Shown here one piece after another: positions 8,965 to 17,684 of a stretch of DNA of 64,000 nucleotides. Origin of the DNA: RHLJ01 sp963974345 (GTDB lineage Bacteria; Bacteroidota; Rhodothermia; Balneolales; Balneolaceae); the NCBI GenBank assembly GCA_963974345.1, contig CAXBBW010000005.1, positions 161,112-225,111 on the forward strand, written 5' to 3'. Position numbers and translations under genes: made by a program. The notes beneath the pieces are model-generated. The model saw nothing but the letters and a program-made list of their open reading frames with translations. It made no database searches and had not been told where the DNA came from. Numbering within the stretch: position 1 is the first letter of the stretch; the number at the start of each line of letters is the position of its first letter.

Positions 8965-9903
8965 TTAATTTTTTGAGTATACAGGAATATCAGAAATTTT
9001 AAGTCTGTATAAATCTCCGTTTTCTTCCGTTATTATCAAATCATCATCAAAGAAAGTAATAGATTCAACTTGTTCAACTCCACGGATTGGTTGACGGTAA
9101 ATATTCCCTTTAAAAAAGACTTCTCCTTCATTTAGATCAAATAACCATATTGCATTGTAAGTAAGTACAACTAGTTGAGATTCGTCATAAGAAATATCAG
9201 CGGCGGTTACTTGCCCTCGAAATTTGAAGGAAGAGGTTTCTTGTAAAATATTCACTTTTTCAGATGATGGGTCAGCAAGTAAGAAAAGTTTTGCCTCTCC
9301 ACCACTTTCATTTTTAGTGATGATATAGATTTTTCCATTTTTCATAAAAATGGCTTCTGCATTGTAGTTATCTTCTATTAAAAGACTAAGTACACCATCT
9401 CTTTTAGGATACCTGATCAGATATTCCTCTAATACTTTTGCTTCATCTGCATCAGGTTCTGGCTCTTCAATAATTAAAATCTTTAAATTCTCTCTACAAT
9501 GACAATTATTACCAAAATCGGCTAGAATTAGCGTTCCTTCATCCCCGTTGGCTATGTCTTCCCAATCTTCGTTCCTAGCTCCTTTTATTTCTGCCCCTTT
9601 ATAATTTTTCTCTTTTGATTTAATCTCTCCATCTACATTTATCGCATAGATGTGATCCTTTGTACCAGAATCGCCATGTACCCAATAGGTGTCCTCATAC
9701 TTTCGACTTTTTACTATCCCTGAAACTTCATCTCTTGCAGGCTCATCAATCCTTTTATATGCTTCAAGTTTGATGGCTTTTACCTTTGTAGCTTGAGCTA
9801 AAGAAATACCATTTGTAGTAAAAAAAATCAGAATCAACCAAATGATCTTTTTCAAAATTCTGTACTTTTTGTAATTATTAAATTTATGGATCAAAATGAA
9901 CAT
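8965..9903 (-). CDS. Exported propeller-like protein of unknown function
   Basis: A 312-residue protein with an N-terminal hydrophobic segment ending in ISLAQA, a likely signal peptide. The mature part has a repeated beta-strand pattern: DEVSGIVKSRKYEDTYWVHGDSG, ARNEDWEDIANGDEGTLILADFGNN, AEAIFMKNGKIYIITKNESG, TAADISYDESQLVVLTYNAIWLF, VESITFFDDDLIITEENG. This resembles the SdiA-regulated/esterase-like-phytase type of propeller, but by eye only. The ATG at 9903 overlaps the divergent GNAT gene by 8 bases; a TTG at 9855 would give a cleaner signal peptide and remove the overlap. Function not assignable. Confidence 0.6.
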   Translation of the reverse strand: MFILIHKFNNYKKYRILKKIIWLILIFFTTNGISLAQATKVKAIKLEAYKRIDEPARDEVSGIVKSRKYEDTYWVHGDSGTKDHIYAINVDGEIKSKEKNYKGAEIKGARNEDWEDIANGDEGTLILADFGNNCHCRENLKILIIEEPEPDADEAKVLEEYLIRYPKRDGVLSLLIEDNYNAEAIFMKNGKIYIITKNESGGEAKLFLLADPSSEKVNILQETSSFKFRGQVTAADISYDESQLVVLTYNAIWLFDLNEGEVFFKGNIYRQPIRGVEQVESITFFDDDLIITEENGDLYRLKISDIPVYSKN

Positions 9904-10177
9904 TCAACACGAAGAATCAAATACTAAAGGCGCTTTCTTTTTTGAAAAAGATGATGTCAGAATTGCTGAAATGACATACACCAAAAATGGTGACTATAGA
10001 ATAATAATTGATCATACTGAAGTTTCTGAGGCACATAAAGGTGAAGGTCTTGGAAAGGCTTTAGTTTTTCATTCGGTTGAATATGCACGTGAAAAGAGCT
10101 TGAAAATTTTACCCCTCTGTCCTTATGCTAGGGTTGTTTTCAGAAGGAATAAAGAAGAATTCAGTGATGTAACCTAA
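9896..10177 (+). CDS. Small GNAT-type N-acetyltransferase-like protein (YjdJ/YidJ type)
   Basis: A 93-residue protein of the short GNAT class. The acetyl-CoA-binding loop appears as VSEAHKGEGLGKALVFHSVEYAREK, followed by the characteristic ILPLCPYARVVFRRNKEEFSDV ending. Such single-domain proteins are about 90-100 residues and have no established substrate. The gene overlaps the 5' end of the divergent gene if that gene uses its ATG, so both may share a promoter region. It ends 47 bases before the convergent dnaJ gene. Confidence 0.8.
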   Translation: MNIQHEESNTKGAFFFEKDDVRIAEMTYTKNGDYRIIIDHTEVSEAHKGEGLGKALVFHSVEYAREKSLKILPLCPYARVVFRRNKEEFSDVT

Positions 10178-10224
10178 AAACCAGTGGGCATTTAGCTTGC
10201 ACACCACTACTGGGTTTAGGTCTT

Positions 10225-11397
10225 TCAACCAAAAACATCTTTCATCTTCGAAAAGAATCCTTTTTCTTCTTTTGTTTGATTGGAAGCGTCAAAATTTTCA
10301 GCACCTTTCAAACTTTCTACGGCTTTCTTTTCTTTATCATTAAGCTCACGGGGGATATAAACATTCACTCTAACAAATTGATCCCCTTCTCCAGAATTAT
10401 TAAGTCCAACAATACCTTTGCCTCTCATTCTTAACAATTTACCTGGCTGAGTACCTTGCTCAATTCTTAATTTTGCTTTTCCTTTTAGTGTTGGAACCTG
10501 AACTTCTGTACCTAATACTGCATCAGGTATACTGAGAGCTAAGTCGTAATAGATATTATTTCCTTCTCTGATAAAATGCTCATGCTCTTTTTCTTCGATC
10601 AAAACAATCAAATCACCAGCTTGACCGCCACGTCTTCCTGCATTTCCTTGACCACGAAGAGTTATATAATTCCCATTAGAAACTCCAGAAGGAATATTTA
10701 CTTTAATGGTTTCTTCCCCTTTATTTCTACCTTCTCCTGCACAAGTTTTACACTTATTCTTGATGATTCTGCCATCACCTTGGCAAGTAGGACATGGTTG
10801 TTCACTTACCATTTGGCCAAGCATAGTTCTAGTTACCTGTCTTACTGCTCCCATTCCATTACAGGTACCACACGTTTCAAAATCTGATTCTGTAGCCGCA
10901 CCAGTTCCTGTACAAGTGTCACATACAATCTGCTTTTTTACCTTTAGAGTTTTATCAACACCGAAGGCTATTTCTTCTAAGGTAAGTGGCATTCTGATTT
11001 TCATATCTGAGCCTGGCGTTCCTGGCTGACGTCGTCCTCCTCGGGATCTACCTCTTCCTCCTCCAAACATATCATCTCCGAAAAATCCACCGCCGAAGAT
11101 ATCTCCGAATCTGCTAAAGATATCTTCCATATCAAACTCAACACCTGCACCGCCGCCGAATCCGCCTTGGTTGTTTACGCCAGCATGTCCATATTGATCG
11201 TATCGAGCTCTTTTTTGAGGATCACGTAGTATTTCATACGCCTCCGCAGCTTCTTTGAATTTTGTTTCTGCACTAGCATCTCCTTTATTTCTATCGGGAT
11301 GGTACTTCATTGCCTGCTTTCGATATGCTTTTTTTAGCTCTGCTTCGCTAACGCCTTTACTTACGCCTAGTATTTCGTAATAATCTCTTTTACTCAT
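10225..11397 (-). CDS. dnaJ: Molecular chaperone DnaJ
   Basis: Type I Hsp40 of 390 residues that delivers substrates to DnaK and stimulates its ATPase. The J-domain carries HPD at 33-35, followed by a Gly/Phe-rich linker (about 75-125). Four CxxCxGxG zinc repeats follow (CDTCTGTG, CGTCNGMG, CPTCQGDG, CKTCAGEG), then the C-terminal substrate-binding domains. It lies 8 bases downstream of grpE, in the usual grpE-dnaJ order; dnaK is not in the window. Confidence 0.97.
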   Translation of the reverse strand: MSKRDYYEILGVSKGVSEAELKKAYRKQAMKYHPDRNKGDASAETKFKEAAEAYEILRDPQKRARYDQYGHAGVNNQGGFGGGAGVEFDMEDIFSRFGDIFGGGFFGDDMFGGGRGRSRGGRRQPGTPGSDMKIRMPLTLEEIAFGVDKTLKVKKQIVCDTCTGTGAATESDFETCGTCNGMGAVRQVTRTMLGQMVSEQPCPTCQGDGRIIKNKCKTCAGEGRNKGEETIKVNIPSGVSNGNYITLRGQGNAGRRGGQAGDLIVLIEEKEHEHFIREGNNIYYDLALSIPDAVLGTEVQVPTLKGKAKLRIEQGTQPGKLLRMRGKGIVGLNNSGEGDQFVRVNVYIPRELNDKEKKAVESLKGAENFDASNQTKEEKGFFSKMKDVFG

Positions 11398-11405
11398 GAA
11401 TAGCC

Positions 11406-11990
11406 TTATTCGCTTACAATTACTTTTGCGTGCTTAATTACTTTATTTCCAATTTTGTACCCGCCTTCCAGAACTTGAAGTACAGTATCACTTTTAGTTT
11501 TCTTATCTGGAGCAGGTTGCCTTAGCATAGCATCGTGAAGGTTTACATCAAAGGGTACACCTGTCTCATTAATAGCTTCAACGCCATATTTTGTTAAAAC
11601 CTCTTCGAACTTATTTGCAACAAGTTTCACACCTTCTAAAAAACTTTTTTCAATATTATTACCTTCAGAAGCTACCAATGCTCGTTTCATATCTTCTGTA
11701 ATTGGAAGAAAATCTTCTAAAGCTGCTATTTTAGCGTCTTCAAAAAGTGCTACTCTTTCTCTTTGTACTCGTTTCCTTACATTTTCGAGTTCAGCTGCTT
11801 TCCGTAATACTGAATCTTTTGCTTCCGAAAGCTCTTTTTCTAATTTTTCAATTAACACTTCTTTTTCATCTCTTTTTTCTTCGGCAGGAACTTCCTCTAC
11901 TTCAGATTCGTCAATTTTCTCAGTTAATTCTTCATCAAGAATTTCTTCCTGCTCGTCGTTTTCAGCTTCTTTAATATTATCAGCGCTCAT
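11406..11990 (-). CDS. grpE: Nucleotide exchange factor GrpE
   Basis: Exchange factor for DnaK. An acidic N-terminal tail (NDEQEEILDEELTEKIDESE) leads into a long coiled coil (KLEKELSEAKDSVLRKAAELENVRKR) and the C-terminal beta domain (FDVNLHDAMLRQP, TVLQVLEGGYKIGNKVIKHAKVIV). I choose the ATG at 11990, giving 194 residues, the normal GrpE length. The frame is open to an ATG at 12107, but that extension is not GrpE-like, lies almost against the upstream gene's terminator hairpin, and contains a candidate promoter -7 box (12030-12037). Confidence 0.93.
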   Translation of the reverse strand: MSADNIKEAENDEQEEILDEELTEKIDESEVEEVPAEEKRDEKEVLIEKLEKELSEAKDSVLRKAAELENVRKRVQRERVALFEDAKIAALEDFLPITEDMKRALVASEGNNIEKSFLEGVKLVANKFEEVLTKYGVEAINETGVPFDVNLHDAMLRQPAPDKKTKSDTVLQVLEGGYKIGNKVIKHAKVIVSE

Positions 11991-12029
11991 CTTTTTGAAT
12001 AAATTGATTTGATTTTTGTTCTTACTAAG

Positions 12030-12037
12030 CAAATATA
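12030..12037 (-). promoter_or_regulatory. Candidate Bacteroidota-type -7 box for grpE-dnaJ
   Basis: On the minus strand the sequence reads TATATTTG, an exact match to the TAnnTTTG -7 element described for Bacteroidota primary sigma promoters. It lies 39 bases upstream of the chosen grpE start. I do not see a well-spaced -33 TTTG, so this is a partial match only. Confidence 0.35.
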
Positions 12038-12110
12038 ATGCCAGTCGATCAATAAATTTTATGGCTGACAAAGTTACTCCTTTTGTATTGGAATAACTTG
12101 CGGACATAAA

Positions 12111-12138
12111 AAAAGCCCTGTATAAATACAGGGCTTTT
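12111..12138 (-). terminator. Rho-independent terminator of the TonB-dependent receptor gene
   Basis: Perfect 12-pair stem AAAAGCCCTGTA (12111-12122) with TACAGGGCTTTT (12127-12138) and a 4-base loop, 19 bases beyond the receptor stop. On the minus strand the stem is followed by a T-run, so it terminates the receptor transcript before grpE. Confidence 0.85.
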
Positions 12139-12157
12139 AAGGAATTTATTTGATCAA

Positions 12158-15064
12158 TTATCTGAATAACTGATCAAATACAATTGAGATGTAGTAAATA
12201 CCACCGATATTTGGACCACCACCATTTAGGGTATAGGTTTGATTCGTGATATTAGAACCACCAACCTTAACAGTTGCATTATAATCAGGTAGTAAGTAGC
12301 TGATTTGAGCATCTATTGTTGAAACAGCCTCTAAATCAACTTCAGCAAACGAACTTTCCCAACGGAAAGCATCTTGCCATCTATAAGTTACATTGAAGCC
12401 TAGATTGTCTACAACTTTTCGGTTTCCTAAACTTAGATTTACTTTATGTTCTGGTGTATTGAAGTCGTTTTGGAATTCACTACTTAAACCCTCTATTAAT
12501 TTATTGAAGTTATAGTTCATACCAAGTTTGTAACCTTCTGGTAAACTATACTCAAGTCCAAGTACTGCACCATGTGCTGTTACACTTTCATCGTTATTGG
12601 TATAAATTTGGAACGTATTATTGAAATCACCTGATAGTAGAGATGCAACAACAAGCTGGTCGTTCGCTGTGCCTGTAAAAGGACCAGAAGCTTTTCTAAC
12701 TCTCACTTGTGAAATGAAATCATCGTAGATGTTATAGTAATAAGCAGCATCTAAGAATAGATTATCTCCAAGTAGCCCTTTATATCCAACTTCAAAAGCT
12801 TTGATTTGTTCTGGCTTTACAGGAGCGTGAGTTGTATATGGAACTAATACAGTTGGATTAGGTGCACCGGAAAGAACAGAATTAATCAATTCATTTACAG
12901 ATGCAATGGTATATGTATTTTCAGTTACACCATACTTTTCAGCAAAACGAGGTAAACCTCCTAACAAACGTGCAGTGATAACATTCAAGTCAATATATTG
13001 ACCTTGAGTTGTTGGGTTTCTGAAACCAGTTTGAAATGATACTCTAACATTTTGGTTGTCAGCTACTCCAATTACAGCAGAAACACGTGGACTAATTTGA
13101 CCGTCAAAATTTTCATTTTTATCAAATCTGACAGACCCACTTAGTTTAAGTTTGTCTTCTAACAATGATTTTGAAGCTTGCAAGTATCCACCAAATTCAT
13201 TGATATCAACTCCACCTGCATCGTCAAAGATTGTACCATTAGATCGAAGTTGGAACTGACGGAAACTAACACCCGCAATTAAATCCATAAAATCGATTTC
13301 ATTTTTGAAGTTGTATTGCCCTTCAGTGTGGTAAAATTTCGATTCATCATTAAATAGAGCCCCTGCCGGAATAGTTGCTCCTAATGATGCTGTTTTTGCA
13401 GCTTCAAATTCTGCAGTACCTGGTTGTAATCTTCCTCCGTCAGCAGTTGCACGAGCAGCTGCATGGAACTGAGAAACTAAGGAAGGATCTGATAAAATTG
13501 CCTGTACAGTTGCTGAATTATATGCTGGATTTCCACCTTGTGCTGTGGCTGCGGCTTGCAATATCCCTCCTGCAAATACGGTTCCATAAGTTCCAAACCA
13601 AGTTGGACTTGGAGAATACGCCTCATTTATTGAGTAGCCTACAAAATCAGCGATGTATGAATCCCCTGAATTTTCAAAGGTACCATATGCTTTAATCATA
13701 AAATTGTCGCCTTCAAGTTGCACTTTATGCTGCGCAATACTGAAATCTACAAGGCTGTATCTTTGCGCTCCTGTATAAATTGAAGTTCCAAAACCATAGT
13801 TGAATGAATAACTAATTTCTGCATTATCAGTTAACCGGTAATGAAGCGATGTATTTACTTTCATATTTTCAGCGCCGTAATCAACTAAAAAATGCTCATC
13901 GTAACCGGTTCTATTTACTGGTTGTGCAGGTAATGAAGCAACATATTGCTCAGTTTGAGATTGTGGAACACCAGTTTGTGCTGAGAGAGCGGCAGCTAAT
14001 TGACCTCTAACAGCCGGGTTAGCAGCTAGTAAAGCTATATTAAAAGATCCATCATCTCCATATTTGTGAATACCATCATAAGATGGATTGGCAGCCAAAT
14101 TACCTTGTTGAGCGGCATTTTTATCTGTGTAGTTTCCACCTCTCCAGTCTTCTGCACTCATGTAATCTAAGTTAACTTTGAAGGCAAACTTATTATCAAA
14201 AGCTTTCGCATATCTCACTGCAAAATTGTACATAGGTTGAGCACTTTCAGGCTCTCCCACGGATGCATCTCCATCTAAATGGTTAACACCAGATTTTACT
14301 TTTACGCTAAGTCCTTGATATCTGAATGGGCTTTTACTATTTACTAAAAGAATACCATTAAAAGCATTTGGTCCGTACAATGCTGAAGATGCTCCAGGGA
14401 TAAATTCTACACTTTCTACATCAAGTTCAGAAGGACCATTTAAATTGCCAATAGGAAAGTTTAACGCAGGTGCTTGAGTATCCATACCATCTGTAAGTTG
14501 TACCATCCGAGTATTTCCAGTAGAGTTAAAACCTCTGGAATTTATTATCTGGAAATTGATACTACTTGAGGTAATATCTACCCCTTTTAAATTACTTATT
14601 GATGAATAATAATCATCAGAAGCAGTATTTTTGATAGAAATAATATCCATCTTTTCAATTGTAACAGGGGCATCAATAATACTCTCTTCCACCCTAGAAG
14701 CAGAAACTACAACGTCAGTTCCATAAATAGTTTGCTCAATCATAGTGATTGAAATATTTGTAGAATTGCTCTCATTAACGAAAAGTTCTTGGGTTTGAAA
14801 ACCTACAGCGGAAAATTGAAGTGTAAGTGGAAGGTCTTGTCGAACTGTAAGTACAAATCTACCATCTGTATCAGTAGGTGTACCTACTATTGTACCTTTA
14901 ACAACTACATTTACTCCTGGTAAAGGTTCTCCCTCCGAGTCAATTATTTGCCCTGATAAGGTAGCATTTGAAGGAGTATCTATTGTAAACGCCTGAATTG
15001 GCGAAATACTTGTAAATAAAATTGTACAACACACTATTAGTGCGAGCCGTATCTGTTTACTCAT
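12158..15064 (-). CDS. TonB-dependent outer membrane receptor with CarboxypepD_reg N-terminal domain
   Basis: A 968-residue outer membrane protein. A signal peptide (about 1-25, ending PIQAF) is followed by a carboxypeptidase-regulatory-like domain (about 38-118: GQIIDSEGEPLPGVNVVVKG, DTDGRFVLTV). A plug domain (about 125-245, with IDAPVTIEKMD and VDSVEFIPGASSALYGPNAFNG-like features) and a large 22-strand-type barrel follow, ending in an aromatic residue pattern (YYISIVFDQLFR). It should import a ligand too large or scarce for porins using TonB energy. There is no SusD partner beside it, so it is not a classical Sus pair, and the ligand is unknown. A LacI-type operator (15182-15197) upstream hints at carbohydrate-linked control. 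Monocistronic, with a strong terminator. Confidence 0.9.
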   Translation of the reverse strand: MSKQIRLALIVCCTILFTSISPIQAFTIDTPSNATLSGQIIDSEGEPLPGVNVVVKGTIVGTPTDTDGRFVLTVRQDLPLTLQFSAVGFQTQELFVNESNSTNISITMIEQTIYGTDVVVSASRVEESIIDAPVTIEKMDIISIKNTASDDYYSSISNLKGVDITSSSINFQIINSRGFNSTGNTRMVQLTDGMDTQAPALNFPIGNLNGPSELDVESVEFIPGASSALYGPNAFNGILLVNSKSPFRYQGLSVKVKSGVNHLDGDASVGEPESAQPMYNFAVRYAKAFDNKFAFKVNLDYMSAEDWRGGNYTDKNAAQQGNLAANPSYDGIHKYGDDGSFNIALLAANPAVRGQLAAALSAQTGVPQSQTEQYVASLPAQPVNRTGYDEHFLVDYGAENMKVNTSLHYRLTDNAEISYSFNYGFGTSIYTGAQRYSLVDFSIAQHKVQLEGDNFMIKAYGTFENSGDSYIADFVGYSINEAYSPSPTWFGTYGTVFAGGILQAAATAQGGNPAYNSATVQAILSDPSLVSQFHAAARATADGGRLQPGTAEFEAAKTASLGATIPAGALFNDESKFYHTEGQYNFKNEIDFMDLIAGVSFRQFQLRSNGTIFDDAGGVDINEFGGYLQASKSLLEDKLKLSGSVRFDKNENFDGQISPRVSAVIGVADNQNVRVSFQTGFRNPTTQGQYIDLNVITARLLGGLPRFAEKYGVTENTYTIASVNELINSVLSGAPNPTVLVPYTTHAPVKPEQIKAFEVGYKGLLGDNLFLDAAYYYNIYDDFISQVRVRKASGPFTGTANDQLVVASLLSGDFNNTFQIYTNNDESVTAHGAVLGLEYSLPEGYKLGMNYNFNKLIEGLSSEFQNDFNTPEHKVNLSLGNRKVVDNLGFNVTYRWQDAFRWESSFAEVDLEAVSTIDAQISYLLPDYNATVKVGGSNITNQTYTLNGGGPNIGGIYYISIVFDQLFR

Positions 15065-15113
15065 ATTCTGATCCTGTTTGAGATTGATATTATTTTAAAC
15101 ATGCTTTATTGTG

Positions 15114-15124
15114 ATAACCGTTAT
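15114..15124. promoter_or_regulatory. Short palindrome upstream of the TonB receptor gene
   Basis: ATAACCGTTAT is an 11-base palindrome around a central C, 50 bases upstream of the receptor start and within the likely promoter. It could be a repressor or activator half-palindrome. No family can be assigned from this alone. Confidence 0.3.
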
Positions 15125-15181
15125 AGACTCATTTTAAACTATAACTTTAGTATTACCTAAGAAAAGTTTGTTTTAGGGATT

Positions 15182-15197
15182 ATGCAAGCGCTTCCAT
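15182..15197. promoter_or_regulatory. Candidate LacI/CcpA-type operator
   Basis: ATGCAAGCGCTTCCAT is a 16-base near-perfect palindrome with central AAGCGCTT and one mismatched pair. It fits the general LacI-family pattern TGnAAnCGnTTnCA. It lies between the divergent TonB receptor (start 15064) and SGNH lipoprotein (start 15305), so it could control either. No LacI-family regulator gene is in the window. Confidence 0.5.
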
Positions 15198-15304
15198 AGG
15201 TTTTTTTCATAACGCCAAACTTAAAAAATTTCATAGTTCTGAATGAATTATATTTTCCATTAAAATTGCAGATAAACTCTACTTAAATTTTAAATTAACT
15301 TACC

Positions 15305-16021
15305 GTGACTTCACTAAGAATTATACTTTTCAACCTGCTTTTCTTTGTTTTATTAAGCCAATGTTCCTCTTCGCCTCAAATAAGTAATAAACAGGAAGAC
15401 GAAGTATCCTATTCATCCCCAATAAAGTACCTTGCTTTGGGAGATTCTTATACTATTGGTGAGTCTGTAAAAGAGCAGCTAAGATGGCCTGTTCAATTGG
15501 TAGATTCATTGAAAGAAAATGGGGTTGAGACCTCTGAATTAAAAATTATTGCTCGTACAGGTTGGACTACTTCTGAATTACAAAGTGGAATAATAAGTGA
15601 TAGCCCAAACTCACCTTATGATTTAGTTTCACTTCTAATTGGGGTTAATAATCAGTACCGAGGTTACGATATTGAAATATACCGTACTGAGTTTAGAGAA
15701 TTGCTTGAACTAGCGATAGAATTTACTGGTAATGATTCAACAAAAGTGTTTGTAGTTTCAATTCCAAACTATGGGGTTACTCCTTTTGGACAAACCAAAG
15801 GTGAAGATAAAATCCGACAAGAATTACTTGAATATGATGCAATTGCATCCCATATAGCATTAGAGTATGGAATTCCATTTGTTAATATCACTCCTATTTC
15901 GGAGAAAGCTAAACAAGTTACATCGCTAATTGCTTCTGATGAATTACATCCATCTGGAAAAATGTACTCTGAATGGGTTCATGAAATATTACCTACCGTA
16001 CTATCATTACTTGAACAATAG
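15305..16021 (+). CDS. SGNH/GDSL hydrolase lipoprotein
   Basis: A 238-residue lipoprotein with lipobox LLSQC around residue 20, so probably anchored in a membrane facing the periplasm or surface. The SGNH blocks are visible: LALGDSYTIGES (catalytic serine), a block III variant IGVNNQYRG, and the C-terminal DELHPSG carrying the Asp-His pair. It is likely an esterase or carbohydrate deacetylase; the substrate is unknown. The start is GTG at 15305, since no ATG precedes the signal sequence. It is divergent from the TonB receptor and shares its regulatory gap. Confidence 0.82.
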   Translation: MTSLRIILFNLLFFVLLSQCSSSPQISNKQEDEVSYSSPIKYLALGDSYTIGESVKEQLRWPVQLVDSLKENGVETSELKIIARTGWTTSELQSGIISDSPNSPYDLVSLLIGVNNQYRGYDIEIYRTEFRELLELAIEFTGNDSTKVFVVSIPNYGVTPFGQTKGEDKIRQELLEYDAIASHIALEYGIPFVNITPISEKAKQVTSLIASDELHPSGKMYSEWVHEILPTVLSLLEQ

Positions 16022-16075
16022 ATTTATTAAATAGTAGTTTTAACTACTGTTCACTTTTAATATTAGAAAGGATTC

Positions 16076-16768
16076 ATGAAACGACTGTTCACTTTATCAC
16101 TACTTATATTTGGAATGGGTTGTGCTACTCAAGCTCAACAAATAGTAACCAATCAAGAAAAAATTTCTATAAATATGACTGCCTCTGAGTCCATTGAAGC
16201 AGATGTAATCATTTTTAATATCAATATAAATGCTGAGGGTGATACACCTAGAAATGCCTTCAGTCTTCATAAAGAAAGAGAATCTGTGTTGGCAGATTTA
16301 TTCAAGAAGTTTGATATCAACGAAGAAGATATCAATTTCCAGCCTATTCGTATTAATAAACGATACACCAATAATGGTAAATCTCAACTTTCAGCTACTA
16401 GTCAGCAAGTCTCCGTTACATTTACTGATTTCGAAATTTATGAAGACATTCAATTAACACTGATTGAAAACAACTTTGATAGTTTTAGTGGAAATTTTTC
16501 TAGCACTAAAATGGAAAATGGTAAAGAAAAGGCGTTGCTTTCAGCAATTGAAGCCGCTAAACAAAAAGCGCAACTTATTGCAAAAGCTTCGGGAGTTACG
16601 CTTGGTGATGTTATAAATATATCCTATTCAGACTATGTGGTATCTAGACCTAAGAGTTATGCAAGAACCGAAATGATGACAATGGATGCTTCTTCATCAA
16701 TGATGGATTTTGCTCAAACAGTGTCTGTGACAGCAAACATTTCTATCGAATTCGCAATTTCGAACTAG
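16076..16768 (+). CDS. SIMPL domain (DUF541) exported protein
   Basis: A 230-residue protein with an N-terminal signal that may be a lipobox (LIFGMGC) or a Sec peptide cut after TQAQ. The body follows the SIMPL/DUF541 pattern: ISINMTASESIEADVIIFNININAEG, a central helical segment HKERESVLADLFKKF, the region QQVSVTFTDFEIYEDI, and EAAKQKAQLIAKASGVTLGDVINIS near the end. The family is periplasmic or outer-membrane associated with poorly defined function. A good Shine-Dalgarno (AGAAAGGA) sits just upstream of the ATG, uncommon in this group. Confidence 0.82.
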   Translation: MKRLFTLSLLIFGMGCATQAQQIVTNQEKISINMTASESIEADVIIFNININAEGDTPRNAFSLHKERESVLADLFKKFDINEEDINFQPIRINKRYTNNGKSQLSATSQQVSVTFTDFEIYEDIQLTLIENNFDSFSGNFSSTKMENGKEKALLSAIEAAKQKAQLIAKASGVTLGDVINISYSDYVVSRPKSYARTEMMTMDASSSMMDFAQTVSVTANISIEFAISN

Positions 16769-16921
16769 TCGGGCTGAGCGGCATAAAAACTTTAAAAAAT
16801 TGACGGGTTTTATCTAATCCGTTAGTTCCATTCAAATTCATTGATCCTTTTAACCCAAATAGTACAAAATTAGGCAAGTTCAAACCTAAGGTGACATTCT
16901 TCCTAAACTTGAAATTAAGTG

Positions 16922-17530
16922 TTATTTCAACATTGGTTTTAATGCTTCCCAAACTGTTTCAGCGACAAGTTTATGTCCAGCCACATTAGGGTGAATTTGA
17001 TCAGGTTGATTGAGCTCTCTGATTCCCCCTACTTTTTCTAAAATAAATGGAATCAAAGCTAAATCGTTTTCTTTTGCCAATGTTGGATACAATTCTCGAA
17101 ATTCTTTTGAATATTCTACTCCTAAATTTGGGGGTACTTGCATCCCGGCTACTATAATCTCCATATCTGAATACTTAGCTAGCGCTTTATCAACTATTTC
17201 TTGTAAGTTCTCTTTAGTCGATGAAAGATCTATTCCACGAAGCCCATCATTACCTCCAAGCTCTAAAATCATTATGTCAACTTTTCGCTGTAACACCCAG
17301 TTAATTCTTCTTAAACCGCCCGCTGAGGTCTCTCCACTTAAACCTCCATTTATCACCTCATAATCCAATCCTAAAGAATCGATTCTATTTTGAATTAATG
17401 CAGGAAAAGCTTGACTAGGTTCAACTCCATATCCGGCTGTAATACTATCTCCAAAAATAAGAATCGTTTTCTTTTCCTGAGCGAAGATCGAAGTTGTAGT
17501 TAGTAAAAAAAGTAAAAGTATTAGTTTCAT
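16922..17530 (-). CDS. tesA: TesA-like SGNH esterase (acyl-CoA thioesterase I / lysophospholipase L1 / arylesterase type)
   Basis: A 202-residue periplasmic SGNH hydrolase. The signal peptide ends IFAQ (residues 15-18), then come FGDSITAGYG with catalytic S29, the oxyanion glycine in INGGLSGETSAGG, ELGGNDGLRG, and DQIHPN with the Asp-His pair. This order and length are those of TesA/arylesterases, which cleave acyl-thioesters and lysophospholipids. I use the ATG at 17530 because it starts directly at the signal peptide; an upstream in-frame ATG at 17554 adds eight residues. It is divergent from a ybbA/ybbP-like ABC operon, the same arrangement as in Escherichia coli, which supports the call. 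Confidence 0.85.
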   Translation of the reverse strand: MKLILLLFLLTTTSIFAQEKKTILIFGDSITAGYGVEPSQAFPALIQNRIDSLGLDYEVINGGLSGETSAGGLRRINWVLQRKVDIMILELGGNDGLRGIDLSSTKENLQEIVDKALAKYSDMEIIVAGMQVPPNLGVEYSKEFRELYPTLAKENDLALIPFILEKVGGIRELNQPDQIHPNVAGHKLVAETVWEALKPMLK

Positions 17531-17684
17531 TTTCAATTTTTTGATTGTAACCATGTATGTTGTTTAAGGATTCCATTATCATCCCAACAAATAAGATTAA
17601 AAAGACGTAGTTAACTTCATTTCTTGGAATTAATTACACTAAACTAGTGGTTAACGTACCAAGTTTAACAAATTACTATACAAC

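Noticed and set aside
10178..10216. Imperfect hairpin between the GNAT gene and dnaJ
   Set aside because: Only a short stem pairs well with several gaps and no clear T-run; a terminator is possible but not supportable.
11991..12107. N-terminal extension of grpE to the ATG at 12107
   Set aside because: Extra 39 residues are not GrpE-like and contain a candidate promoter; start is too close to an upstream terminator.
16033..16048. Short inverted repeat AGTAGTT/AACTACT before the SIMPL gene
   Set aside because: Seven pairs of weak stem and no T-run; too weak for a terminator.
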